In this document: positions 25,461-34,249 of the stretch, piece after piece | Layout of the letters: every line of letters starts with the position of its first letter | Position numbering within the stretch: the stretch's first letter is position 1 | NCBI RefSeq assembly: GCF_008122525.1 | Contig: NZ_VSRV01000001.1 | Coordinates: 3,286,001-3,350,000 of the forward strand | Reading direction: 5' to 3' | DNA: 64,000 nt | From: Marinomonas sp. IMCC 4694 | Lineage (GTDB): Bacteria; Pseudomonadota; Gammaproteobacteria; Pseudomonadales; Marinomonadaceae | Notes under the pieces: generated by a model | The model's database searches: none | Seen by the model: only the letters and a program-made list of their open reading frames with translations | What the model was told of the DNA's origin: nothing | Translations under genes and position numbers: made by a program

Positions 25461-26423
25461 CTATAGTGATGGCCCCAAACTCGGTGTGAAGCGTACTCTT
25501 GCTTCTAAAATACGCTGAAACTCCAGCGGGTCATGCTGTTGTGCCAAACGAACAGGATCGTGCTTGGCACCATGCCAGGCTTCTAAACGCGATAACCAAA
25601 ACCGCAACGCCGCAATGCGCAACATATAAGGCCACGCTAACGCTTCTTCTGGCGTCGCGTCGCGCTCATGCAAATACGCTTTTAATAAGGCTCGGTATTT
25701 GGCGTGATCTAACTCACCGGTGGCCATGTCTGAACACCAGTCGTTCACTACAATGGCCAAATCGTACATGGCCCACGAATGACAAGCGTTATAAAAGTCA
25801 ATGATCGCCGACAGTTTGTTGCCTTCAAACAGGGTGTTGTTGTAGAACAAATCCCCATGAATGGTGGTTTTGGGCAAGTCGTCGTGTTCAGCAATAAAGG
25901 CATCAAATTCAGCAATTTGCGACAGCAACAATTCAGCTTGCGCCGGCTCCAGTTCGGCTTTGATCGCTTGGCTGGTTTTGTGCCACCACGCCACACCACG
26001 GTGACTGTCGCGATGCTCGGGGAAATCTTCACCGGCCATGTGCAACTTCGCCAGCGCCTCGCCCATTAATCGGCAAGAGGTCACGTCGGTACTTTTTAGC
26101 TCGCCGCCGGGGAAACAGTCGACAATGATCGCGGGGCGGCCATTTACTTCGCGCAAACGCTCGCCATGAATATCGATCAAGGCCGCAGGTACATTGAAGC
26201 CCTTGTGTTTTAAATGCGCGACCACATCCAAAAAATAAGGCACTTCTTCCAGCTCAAACTCTTCGAACAAAGTCACCACATACTTGCCTGTCGTCGTGGT
26301 TAGAAAGTAATTGGTGTTTTCAACGCCACCAGAAATACCTTGGAACGAGATCAGTTCACCTAAATAATAATCGGCCACTAAGGCCCGCATGTCAGAGTCT
26401 GAAAGGGATGTGTAAACTGCCAA
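25461..26423 (-). CDS. thrB: Homoserine kinase (APH-fold ThrB)
   Basis: Phosphorylates homoserine in threonine synthesis. It belongs to the aminoglycoside-phosphotransferase-fold homoserine kinases found in pseudomonads and relatives, not the GHMP type. 320 residues; motifs are QGISGGVENTNYFL, the catalytic loop TTIHGDLFYNNTLFE and IIDFYNACHSW. The start is TTG at 26423 with AGGT eight bases upstream and the family N-terminus MAVYTSLSD. The thrB-zur-znuCB-polA neighbourhood resembles that of Pseudomonas. Confidence 0.93.
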   Translation of the reverse strand: MAVYTSLSDSDMRALVADYYLGELISFQGISGGVENTNYFLTTTTGKYVVTLFEEFELEEVPYFLDVVAHLKHKGFNVPAALIDIHGERLREVNGRPAIIVDCFPGGELKSTDVTSCRLMGEALAKLHMAGEDFPEHRDSHRGVAWWHKTSQAIKAELEPAQAELLLSQIAEFDAFIAEHDDLPKTTIHGDLFYNNTLFEGNKLSAIIDFYNACHSWAMYDLAIVVNDWCSDMATGELDHAKYRALLKAYLHERDATPEEALAWPYMLRIAALRFWLSRLEAWHGAKHDPVRLAQQHDPLEFQRILEARVRFTPSLGPSL

Positions 26424-26511
26424 GTTGTGCTACCTAATTGATGATCAAAAAATGACGCAAATAATAAAACGCCTATGCTCCACAATAAGCGACAAAAGGT
26501 CAATTCGAACC

Positions 26512-26567
26512 GTCTTAATTTTACCGTCATCATGTCTTAATGACGAAAATCAATGCCGAATTAAGAC
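26512..26567. repeat. Nested inverted repeat upstream of polA
   Basis: The outer arms GTCTTAATT (26512-26520) and AATTAAGAC (26559-26567) enclose inner arms CGTCAT (26525-26530) and ATGACG (26540-26545), giving a two-tier stem. The inner loop repeats GTCTTAAT. It lies in the 210-nt thrB-polA divergent gap, and may be an operator or a structured 5' leader. Confidence 0.5.
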
Positions 26568-26633
26568 TGAAAAAATCCTCGTTAATGCTTAGAATAGACG
26601 CCAATAATCGCCGATTCATAAAGAGGTTCTATT

Positions 26634-29402
26634 TTGGCTACGGATTCAACGATACAAACTCCCATGATCTTGGTAGACGGCTCGTCTTACCTTTACCGAG
26701 CTTTTCATGCGATTCCACCGATGCACACCAGCGATGGTCACCCAACCAACGCCACGCGCGGTGTGATCAGCATGATCCGCAGCCTAATCAAAACCTACCC
26801 AGATTCCCCCATGGTGATCATTTTCGACGCCAAGGGCAAAACCTTCCGCGATGAGATCTACAGCGAATACAAAGCGCACCGTCCGCCCATGCCCGACGAC
26901 CTTCGTCCGCAAATTGAGCCAATCCATCGAATGGTCGAAGCCATGGGCTTGCCTCTGGTCATCATTGATGGCGTGGAAGCCGACGACGTGATCGGCACCA
27001 TCGCCAAACAAGTGGGCGAAGCAGGCCGCGAGGTCGTCGTTTCCACCGGCGACAAAGACATGGCGCAACTGGTTACCGACAAAGTTACGCTGGTGAACAC
27101 CATGAACAACACCGTCATGGACATTCAAGGCGTGAAAGACAAATTTGGCATTCCGCCCGAACTCATCATCGATTACCTTGCGCTCATGGGCGACAAAGTC
27201 GACAACATTCCGGGCGTACCAGGCGTAGGCGAAAAAACCGCGCTTGCCTTATTGCAAGGTTTGGGCAGCATCAAAGACATTTACACACGTCTCGATGACA
27301 TCGCCGCCTTGGGCTTTCGTGGTTCGAAAACCCTGAAGCAAAAAATGGAAGACAACAAAGACATGGCCGAGCTGTCTTACACCTTGGCGACCATCAAATG
27401 CGACGTGGAATTGCCCTTTAACTCTCTTGAGCTAAAAAACGGCGAAGCCAACAAAGAAGTGCTGAAAGAATGGTTCGCCAAAATGGAATTCAAAACCTGG
27501 CTGAGCGATTTAGATAAAGCGCCCAGTGTTGAAGACGCCAGTGATACCGTCGCGAACAACGATGGCCAAGCGGCCGCGCCCGTTGCGTCCAACATCGAAG
27601 CGAACTACGAAACTGTACTCGACAAAGCCTCGTTCAATACGTGGCTAACCACTATCCAAACCGCTGAACTGACGGCCTTCGACACCGAAACCACCAGCCT
27701 AAACTACATGGCAGCGGAACTGGTTGGCGTGTCGTTCTCGGTAGAAGCTGGCACAGCCGCGTATGTGCCATTTGCCCATGACTACGAAGGCGCGCCAGAA
27801 CAGCTCGATCGCGCTTGGGTGCTCGAACAGCTCAAACCTTGGTTGGAAGACGACAGCAAAGCCAAAGTTGGCCAACATCTAAAATACGACGCCAACGTGC
27901 TCAACAACTACGACATTACCTTGCGTGGCATCGCGTACGACACCATGCTGGAATCGTACGTGTACAATTCCGTCAGCTCGCGTCACGACATGGACACACT
28001 GGCGAAAAAATTCCTCGACCACACTTGTGTTAGCTTTGAAGAATTGGCAGGCAAAGGCAAAAAGCAAAAAACCTTCAATGAAATCGACCTTGAACAAGCC
28101 GCCTTTTACGCCGCCGAAGACGCCGACATCACCTTGCGCCTTCACCAAGCCATTTGGCCTCAAGTCGAACAAACACCGGAACTCGTCAGTATTTTCAAAG
28201 ACATCGAATGCCCGTTGATTCCTGTCTTGGCGAAAATGGAACAAACCGGCGCCTTGATCGACCCAGAATTATTGCATATTCAAAGCAGCGAAATCGCTGG
28301 CAAGCTGCAAGAGCTGGAAATCAAAGCCCACGAAGAAGCCGGTGAAAGCTTCAATCTCAGCTCACCAAAACAACTGCAAGTCATCTTGTTCGAGAAACAA
28401 GGCTTGCCGATCATCAAGAAAACGCCAAAAGGCCAGCCGTCGACCGCGGAACCTATCTTGCAAGAACTGGCATTGGAGCACGAACTGCCACGCTTGATCA
28501 TGGAACATCGTACTTTGTCTAAGTTGAAATCGACTTACACCGACAAACTGCCAGAAATGATCCAGAAAACCGGCCGTATTCATACGTCTTACCATCAAGC
28601 CATCACTGCCACGGGCCGTTTATCATCGACCGATCCGAACTTGCAAAACATCCCGATTCGTAGCGCCGAAGGCCGTCGCATTCGCCAAGCCTTTATCGCG
28701 CCAACCGGTTACAAACTGCTCGCGGCCGATTACTCACAAGTGGAACTGCGCATCATGGCGCATTTGTCACAAGACAAAGGCCTGCTTGATGCTTTTACCA
28801 AAGACGCTGATGTGCACAAAGCCACCGCCGCAGAAGTGTTTGACGTCAGCCTAGACGAGGTCACCAGCGAACAACGCCGCCGCGCCAAAGCCATCAACTT
28901 CGGCCTGATCTACGGCATGTCGGCGTTTGGCCTAGCGAAGCAACTTGGCATTAGCCGCCCAGAAGCCGCGAAATACATACAGCGCTACTTCGAACGGTAC
29001 CCCGGCGTGCAGCAATACATGGAAAACACCCGCGAAAGCGCGAAAGAAAAAGGCTACGTCGAAACCATCTACGGCCGCCGCTTGTACCTGCCCGACATCA
29101 AAGCGAAAAACGCCATGATGCGCCAAGCCGCCGAACGCACCGCGATCAACGCCCCAATGCAAGGCTCCGCCGCCGACATCATCAAACGTGCCATGATCAA
29201 GATGCACCACTGGCTCGCCGACACCGACCTAGACGTAAAAATGATCCTGCAAGTACACGATGAACTCATCTTCGAAGTGGCTGAGAAAGATTTAGAGGCT
29301 GCGCAGGCAAAGATTGTCGATATCATGCAGAATAGTAGTCAGATTGATGTGCCACTGCTTGTTGAGGCTGGGGTTGGAGACAACTGGGACGAGGCACATT
29401 AA
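26634..29402 (+). CDS. polA: DNA polymerase I
   Basis: Repair and Okazaki-fragment polymerase with all three activities. 922 residues. The 5'-3' exonuclease domain (about 1-290) has GVEADDVIGTIA and STGDKDMAQLV. The 3'-5' proofreading domain keeps its acidic residues (FDTETTS near 349, KYDANVL, EDADITL), so proofreading looks intact. The polymerase domain has DYSQVELRIM near 698, the O-helix RRAKAINFGLIYG near 750 and QVHDEL near 872. The start is TTG at 26634, seven bases after AAGAGG; the next ATG (26664) would remove the first conserved strand. Confidence 0.97.
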   Translation: MATDSTIQTPMILVDGSSYLYRAFHAIPPMHTSDGHPTNATRGVISMIRSLIKTYPDSPMVIIFDAKGKTFRDEIYSEYKAHRPPMPDDLRPQIEPIHRMVEAMGLPLVIIDGVEADDVIGTIAKQVGEAGREVVVSTGDKDMAQLVTDKVTLVNTMNNTVMDIQGVKDKFGIPPELIIDYLALMGDKVDNIPGVPGVGEKTALALLQGLGSIKDIYTRLDDIAALGFRGSKTLKQKMEDNKDMAELSYTLATIKCDVELPFNSLELKNGEANKEVLKEWFAKMEFKTWLSDLDKAPSVEDASDTVANNDGQAAAPVASNIEANYETVLDKASFNTWLTTIQTAELTAFDTETTSLNYMAAELVGVSFSVEAGTAAYVPFAHDYEGAPEQLDRAWVLEQLKPWLEDDSKAKVGQHLKYDANVLNNYDITLRGIAYDTMLESYVYNSVSSRHDMDTLAKKFLDHTCVSFEELAGKGKKQKTFNEIDLEQAAFYAAEDADITLRLHQAIWPQVEQTPELVSIFKDIECPLIPVLAKMEQTGALIDPELLHIQSSEIAGKLQELEIKAHEEAGESFNLSSPKQLQVILFEKQGLPIIKKTPKGQPSTAEPILQELALEHELPRLIMEHRTLSKLKSTYTDKLPEMIQKTGRIHTSYHQAITATGRLSSTDPNLQNIPIRSAEGRRIRQAFIAPTGYKLLAADYSQVELRIMAHLSQDKGLLDAFTKDADVHKATAAEVFDVSLDEVTSEQRRRAKAINFGLIYGMSAFGLAKQLGISRPEAAKYIQRYFERYPGVQQYMENTRESAKEKGYVETIYGRRLYLPDIKAKNAMMRQAAERTAINAPMQGSAADIIKRAMIKMHHWLADTDLDVKMILQVHDELIFEVAEKDLEAAQAKIVDIMQNSSQIDVPLLVEAGVGDNWDEAH

Positions 29403-29432
29403 GATAAGCGCTACTCTAGTTTAAAAATACAG

Positions 29433-29464
29433 AAAGGCTTTTGAGTCATCAAAGGCCTTTTTAT
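29433..29464 (+). terminator. Terminator after polA
   Basis: An imperfect stem, AAAGGCTTTTGA against TCAAAGGCCTTT with a four-base loop, is followed by TTTTTATT. Confidence 0.75.
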
Positions 29465-29540
29465 TACCAATAAAAACCTCTTGCAATATACAAAGCTTGT
29501 CCTGCGTCCCGAGACACAGGACAAGAGGCTTTATAATACT

Positions 29541-30182
29541 ATGAAAAGTCAAGATATAGGTTTGCTATTAAAGCTGATTTCTCTCGAACACCAAGAGAAC
29601 TCGTCCTCACAAGATAGAGGTATATTCACATGGCCTCACGACTGGCGAGACTGGGAAGGCCATAGCGATAATATTGGTCAGCACACATTCTTTCCAACAA
29701 TAGGCAGTGAATTCCGTGATTATGCCTACACTACTCGTAACCTCGAAGCAGAAACAGGCATAAGCAAAACTCAGATCAGCGAATCGCTAAGACGCAGCAT
29801 AGACATTGGCTTAGCTAAAAAAGATCGACAATTTGGCGTGCCGAGGGCCAATAAAAAAGCCCTATTTGAGTTTATTATTTCAGGCATTAAGTATGTTTTT
29901 CCTGCCAAGCACGGCGAAGTCACTAGAGGTATAGGAACATCGTTCGCCGCGCCTATTTTACAAAACGATATTATAAGTTCGGGAGAGCTTATTCCTGTGT
30001 GGCCAGATGCAAGAGGTACAAATAAAGGACAAGCTGTTGAGCCTTTATTTAAGTCCGTCACTCGGGCTATAAGAAAAGATCCAGACATGTATGCCATGCT
30101 CGCCTTAATCGACGCCATACGATTAGGCAATGCGCGAGAAGCCAACATAGCAAAGGACAAGCTAAAGTCTTTTTTGGAGTAA
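29541..30182 (+). CDS. Winged-helix protein paired with a nucleotidyltransferase
   Basis: A 213-residue protein that looks DNA-binding: YTTRNLEAETGISKTQISESLRRSIDIGLA at about residues 56-86 is a helix-turn-helix. The conserved tail region (YVFPAKHGEVTRGIGTS, then AMLALIDAIRLGNAREANIAKDKL) resembles a family commonly paired with an AbiEii/DUF6036-type nucleotidyltransferase. That pairing holds here: the partner starts 3 nt downstream. Such pairs are thought to be toxin-antitoxin-like. The start at 29541 fits the family opening (M-x-x-x-D-I-x-L-L-L-K-L), although the binding site is weak. Confidence 0.6.
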   Translation: MKSQDIGLLLKLISLEHQENSSSQDRGIFTWPHDWRDWEGHSDNIGQHTFFPTIGSEFRDYAYTTRNLEAETGISKTQISESLRRSIDIGLAKKDRQFGVPRANKKALFEFIISGIKYVFPAKHGEVTRGIGTSFAAPILQNDIISSGELIPVWPDARGTNKGQAVEPLFKSVTRAIRKDPDMYAMLALIDAIRLGNAREANIAKDKLKSFLE

Positions 30183-30185
30183 GCA

Positions 30186-30892
30186 ATGAGCGCAAGAGAT
30201 GTCCAAAAAGAAATGCTAAAGCAAGTCGCCTTAGCATTAGATGAGTTAAGGGAAACGGTAACCTTTGTCGGCGGCTGCACGACAGCCTTACTGATGAATT
30301 TACCGTTGAGCAAGTAAGGCATACCGAAGATGTCGATCTGATTGTTAGCGTAATGGGCTATGTCGAATACAATAAACTAACGGATCAACTTAAATCACAC
30401 GGTTTCATAGAAGCATCTAGGCTCGAGGAAGATTGGCCTATGTGCGCAATGAAGCTAGGCGACCTACGAGTAGACATTATGCCCGACGATGAAACGATTG
30501 ATGGTTTTAGTAGAGCCTTTCTTGGTTTTAGTAATCCTTGGTATAAATACGCAATGGAATCCGCCATTGATTACAAATTAGATGAAACACTCATAATCAA
30601 CGTAGTCAATTCCATCGCTTTTGTTGCAACCAAGCTTGAAGCCTACAAATGCCGAGGCAAGCAAGACCCATTGGCAAGCCAAGATATCGAAGACCTTCTC
30701 AATCTAATTGATGGTAGAGAAAGCCTAGCTACTGAAATCCAAAACGCACCAGAAGACGTTAAAGCCTACATAGCCCAAGAGATTCAAATACTGATGAAAA
30801 TTAACGACTTTGGTTATGCCGTGCAAAACATAACAAACGGTAATCAAGATCGGGAAGACATAATCTACGAACGTTTAACGGCCATTTCATAA
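30186..30892 (+). pseudogene. Frameshifted AbiEii-like nucleotidyltransferase
   Basis: Two overlapping frames together make one nucleotidyltransferase. The first (30186-30317) opens MSARDVQKEMLKQ and carries FVGGCTTALL, the glycine motif, before stopping. A -1 shift at 30288-30290 continues TDEFTVEQVRHTEDVDLIV, with the catalytic D-x-D, and runs to 30892. The break lies inside the active site, between the GG and DxD motifs, so as read the gene is inactive. No slippery heptamer was seen, so a one-base deletion (or sequencing error) is more likely than programmed shifting. The C-terminal part has the KLEAYKCRGKQDPLASQDIEDL segment typical of this family. Confidence 0.75.
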
Positions 30893-30905
30893 TAAGGCAT
30901 GCAAT

Positions 30906-31196
30906 ATGGATATTGATTGGTTTAGCCGACAAGGAAATACTCGCAAGAGCAACAACGATGCTGTCGCGATAGGTGTAAAAAATAACAAGCTGATCATTGT
31001 TATAATGGATGCAGCCGAAAAAGGCATCAATCCAATCGCTTTTTCAAAACACTGGACAACATCACTGACTCATACTTTTCTCAATAACCCCGACCTTCAC
31101 TCAGAAATTGAAGCGACTCAGCTTTTAAGAGAAAGACATAAAATATTAAGAGAGCAACACTTCCGACTCGAAGTCGGAGTTTTTCAAGGCATTTAA
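30906..31196 (+). pseudogene. Truncated PP2C-like phosphatase
   Basis: A 96-residue frame opening DWFSRQGNTRKSNNDAVAIG, which is the PP2C pattern (R-x-x-N-x-D with the metal aspartate), and continuing KLIIVIMDAAEKG, the second metal-site strand. Full PP2C domains need about 230 residues, so only the N-terminal third is present. The frame then crosses a hairpin and stops. It lies 13 nt after the nucleotidyltransferase with a good binding site (AAGG), probably as the third gene of the same operon. Confidence 0.6.
31161..31184 (+). terminator. Hairpin with T run inside the PP2C remnant
   Basis: TTCCGACT and AGTCGGAG pair around CGA and are followed by TTTTT. It has the form of an intrinsic terminator but lies inside the reading frame, close to its end. 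It may be the true 3' end of the operon. Confidence 0.5.
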
Positions 31197-31296
31197 ACGC
31201 TTAGAAAGCCGTCTACCAACGCCCCAAACATCATCAACCGGGACTAATGCGAGCAATCGAGCTGTAGATACTAACTTAAAAAAGAAATATAGAGCG

Positions 31297-32043
31297 TTAA
31301 GTAAACGACTTTACCATTTGTTTAAACAAAAAATTTGGGGCGAGGCGACTCATAAAATGTAACTGCTTGGAAGCTCCTGCTGCAATCTCGACCTTTCCTG
31401 TTTGCATCCCGTTGATCAATTCATCGATGACAGCAGAGGGAGCCATTTTTTTAAAATGCCCAGTATTCATACCCTCTGCCATAGGAGTATCTGTGATCGG
31501 TGGTAAAAGTTCAAACACTTGAATTCCATGCGGTTTTAATTGGTGGCGTAGGGCTTGCGCACTATGATGGATCAATGCTTTGCTACCTGAATACGCAGGG
31601 GTAGCAAAGTATGATACATAGGCCAGGCCAGAGCTAACAAATACTATGGCAGGCGCTTTACTTTGTTTTAAGAGGGGTAAAGCTGCATGAGTTAGCTGTA
31701 AAGGCGCAATGGCATTAATCTCAATTTCAGTTTGAATCTTGGTAGCTGTATCTAGATCATTGGCAAAGTCATAGGCAAACATCACACCAGCGCAATTCAC
31801 TAATATATCGAGTCGACCATGATTTTTGCTGATGGTATTAAGCATCGACTGACATTGCTCAGGACTGGAAATGTCACATATGACTGAATCAACCCCCATT
31901 GTGCTCGCCGCTTGAGCAAGCTTTTCTTTGTTTCGACCACAAATAATGACCGTATTTCCCATATTCTTAAAGCGCTCCGCCATAGTCGCTCCAATGCCAG
32001 ATGCACCGCCAGTGATTAGGACGATATTGTTGGTTAGTTTCAT
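31297..32043 (-). CDS. SDR-family oxidoreductase
   Basis: A short-chain dehydrogenase of 248 residues, close to the DltE-like group. It has the NAD(P)-binding TGGASGIGATMAERF, an NCAGVMFAYDF segment, the catalytic serine in VFVSSGLAYVS and YSGSKALIHH as the Y-x-x-x-K pair. The substrate is unknown. It is 110 nt downstream of a MAPEG gene on the same strand and divergent from an AraC regulator, suggesting a small regulated unit. Confidence 0.85.
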   Translation of the reverse strand: MKLTNNIVLITGGASGIGATMAERFKNMGNTVIICGRNKEKLAQAASTMGVDSVICDISSPEQCQSMLNTISKNHGRLDILVNCAGVMFAYDFANDLDTATKIQTEIEINAIAPLQLTHAALPLLKQSKAPAIVFVSSGLAYVSYFATPAYSGSKALIHHSAQALRHQLKPHGIQVFELLPPITDTPMAEGMNTGHFKKMAPSAVIDELINGMQTGKVEIAAGASKQLHFMSRLAPNFLFKQMVKSFT

Positions 32044-32153
32044 AGGTTCTGCCTTATTAAAGAGGAAAGTAAATTTGGTGTATCTGTGTAGTTACGCTCT
32101 GTTGCAAAGGTCTCAACGAAATTTGTTTCGTAAAAAACCGTGATGAAAGGTTG

Positions 32154-32564
32154 TTAGCCTGTGGTTGTCAGCCCAGTAACGATGCCGTATGCCATTGCTG
32201 GAATGGCTAGCAAACTGGGTGTCCAGACTAATGTTCGGACAACGGGTATGCCGATAATGTAAATTGGTACGTAAAGAATACGAGATAGAATAGTCGCGAG
32301 GGCGGCGTAGTATGTCCAAGAGTTAGAAATCTCGGTACTCACGGCTAAGAGTGCCAGGGGTAAATACAGGATTCCGCCTTCTTTTAAATTGCCGAGGGTG
32401 CGCTCTATACGATTTTGCAGCGGAGGTTTATTGGCTTGAGGTTGATCTCGATTGCCCAAGTTATACGTCAGCCCTGTCTTTGACGCAGCGTAGTTGGCTT
32501 GGAAAATGACGGTCACTAAAATAAGTAAGGTGTAAGTCAAAACGCTGAGTATTTCTATTGACAT
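32154..32564 (-). CDS. MAPEG-family membrane protein
   Basis: A 136-residue protein with about four hydrophobic segments. The family hallmark (N-x-x-E/D-x-x-P) appears in variant form as RIERTLGNLKEGGILYLPLALLA. It ends with a further hydrophobic pair (PIYIIGIPVVRTLVWTPSLLAIPAMAYGIV). MAPEG proteins include membrane glutathione transferases, but the activity here is unknown. Probably co-transcribed with the SDR gene. Confidence 0.75.
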   Translation of the reverse strand: MSIEILSVLTYTLLILVTVIFQANYAASKTGLTYNLGNRDQPQANKPPLQNRIERTLGNLKEGGILYLPLALLAVSTEISNSWTYYAALATILSRILYVPIYIIGIPVVRTLVWTPSLLAIPAMAYGIVTGLTTTG

Positions 32565-32707
32565 GCTATTGCGCCTTTTCTGAAGCTAGAATTGATAACG
32601 TTATATTGCCAGTCTCAGCACACTCATTCGAGTTGTAAAAGCAGTCGCGGAGTGGTATTTTCGGTCGACCTAATGCAACGTTATTCTCTCAATAATCGGA
32701 GACGGTA

Positions 32708-33700
32708 TTGAATAAGCACTCTATAGCGGTACTCAAAAATGCGGTCTGCCCCATTTTAGGGGTAGACCCAATTGAAGCATTAAAGGAGCTGCCTTTGCTG
32801 ACACTCAAATCTGTCAACATGGATCTAAATGTCTATGGTGCTGATTTCATTCGACTCTGGGAACGTATCATCGTGTTGGCGGGTGAGAGTGCAGACCCTT
32901 TTTTTCTCGGACGAGCCATGGCACATGGCCCAGTTATTCCCATCTTCCTCGCCTTTTCATCAGCACCAAATTTAAGAGAAGCACTGCGACGTCTAGCACG
33001 TTACAAAGCCTTATTTGGGCCAGTTACCCTGCATCTGTCACCAAAAAAAGGCGGCATACGCATGGAAATCACCTCAGATCATGACGCCGTGGTATTACCT
33101 CCATCCTTGGCAATTCCGATTGCTATTTTCGTCGTGGAAAAAGCCCGAAGTCATACGGCAAGGCCTATTGTTCCAGAGACAATTTCGCTTCCAAGTGGCC
33201 ATGTTTCATCAGACACATCACGTACTTACTTTGGTCAGAGCGTGAGCGAAAGCCGCAATGTGATCATTGAATTCTCGGCAGAAGACAGTGCGTGGCCGTT
33301 TATTTCTGAAAATGAAGCACTTTGGCGTGAAATTGAAATGGATCTAGAACGGCAACTAAATGTAAAAAATGAGGGTGTTGAATTTCCAAACCACGTAGAA
33401 GTAGCCATACGACAGGCGCTTAACGTAGGGCCCGTTCGAGCTGAATCCATCTGTGAGCAACTCGGCGTCAGTCGTGCGACTATGCAGAGAAAACTCAGGC
33501 GACATAATCAAGCGTATCAAGGTATATTGGATAAAGTGCGACAAGAGTTGTCTTTTCGATATCTTTTAAAAAGTACTCTAAAGCCTTATGAAATTGCCCG
33601 ATTAGTCGGGTTTGATGATCCTAAATCGTTTCATCGCGCTTTTAAAAAGTGGACAGGAACAACCCCGGAGACATTTCGCGCCACCCTCCCATTAGATTAA
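32708..33700 (+). CDS. AraC-family transcriptional regulator
   Basis: A 330-residue regulator. The N-terminal 200 residues resemble the arabinose-binding-like domain of the OruR/ArgR-like AraC group (FIRLWERIIVLAGESADPFFLGRAMA). The C-terminal double helix-turn-helix is clear: AESICEQLGVSRATMQRKLRRH, then PYEIARLVGFDDPKSFHRAFKKWTGTTPETFRA. The start is TTG at 32708 preceded by GGAG. It is divergent from the MAPEG-SDR pair across 143 nt and likely regulates it. Confidence 0.85.
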   Translation: MNKHSIAVLKNAVCPILGVDPIEALKELPLLTLKSVNMDLNVYGADFIRLWERIIVLAGESADPFFLGRAMAHGPVIPIFLAFSSAPNLREALRRLARYKALFGPVTLHLSPKKGGIRMEITSDHDAVVLPPSLAIPIAIFVVEKARSHTARPIVPETISLPSGHVSSDTSRTYFGQSVSESRNVIIEFSAEDSAWPFISENEALWREIEMDLERQLNVKNEGVEFPNHVEVAIRQALNVGPVRAESICEQLGVSRATMQRKLRRHNQAYQGILDKVRQELSFRYLLKSTLKPYEIARLVGFDDPKSFHRAFKKWTGTTPETFRATLPLD

Positions 33701-34093
33701 ATGCCGGTGATTAAACAAGGCCGCCTAGTAAAAGAACTCTCCGTTGAGTTAGTACTAAGTTTTTTATGTTGACACCACAACCACACTGCTGACTTTACCA
33801 AACTTTGCAGCGATGAGAATGTCACCGTGTTCTGCTTGGACAGAGCGATCAACCACCAAAATATCATCTGGGTGAATCCCGGCATCAATCATTGAATCAC
33901 CTTCAACACGCACAAAGAACGTTGCAGCGGGTCGCTTGATGCACAGCTCGTTGAGGTCGAGCGTTTGCTCAACATAATCTTGCGCTGGCGAGGGAAAACC
34001 AGCAGAAACACGTTCCATGAACAATGGAATACGAAGGCGCTTGGCTTTGATGAAGGCAAGTGCGCCGCTACGGCCTATCAGCGAGACACTCAT
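33697..34093 (-). pseudogene. Decayed UmuD-like SOS mutagenesis protein
   Basis: The frame from 34093 to 33764 reads as UmuD: a cleavage site around ERVSAGFPSPAQDY (Ala-Gly), then FVRVEGDSMIDAGIHPDDILVVDRS with the catalytic serine, and HGDILIAA. It then ends early, losing the segment with the catalytic lysine. Remnants continue: NGEF in the same frame beyond stops, and RRPCLITGI in another frame down to 33697. No umuC is nearby. The gene retains a perfect LexA box, so the damage looks recent. Confidence 0.75.
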
Positions 34094-34119
34094 GACGAAC
34101 CTCGAAAAACTACAATTAA

Positions 34120-34139
34120 TACTGTTTTTTTATACAGTA
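34120..34139. promoter_or_regulatory. LexA (SOS) box upstream of the umuD remnant
   Basis: TACTGTTTTTTTATACAGTA matches the enterobacterial-type LexA consensus CTGT-N8-ACAG exactly, with the flanking TA on both sides. It lies 27 nt upstream of the umuD start. Confidence 0.88.
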
Positions 34140-34249
34140 TCTAATGCTATGCTGATTTCTACAAGTAAAATTGTAGGTAAAACTGTAGTTGTTCGAGTAA
34201 GACGTTGTGTCGTGGGTGATTTCTTTTTTGTGTTGAAAAACTAGATGTG

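Noticed and set aside
29403..29540. Spot 42-type small RNA downstream of polA
   Set aside because: The polA terminator and the next gene's leader fill the gap; no matching sequence was seen.
30285..30295. Programmed -1 frameshift in the nucleotidyltransferase
   Set aside because: The local sequence (gcc tta ctg) is not a slippery heptamer and no stimulatory stem follows directly, so mutation is the simpler explanation.
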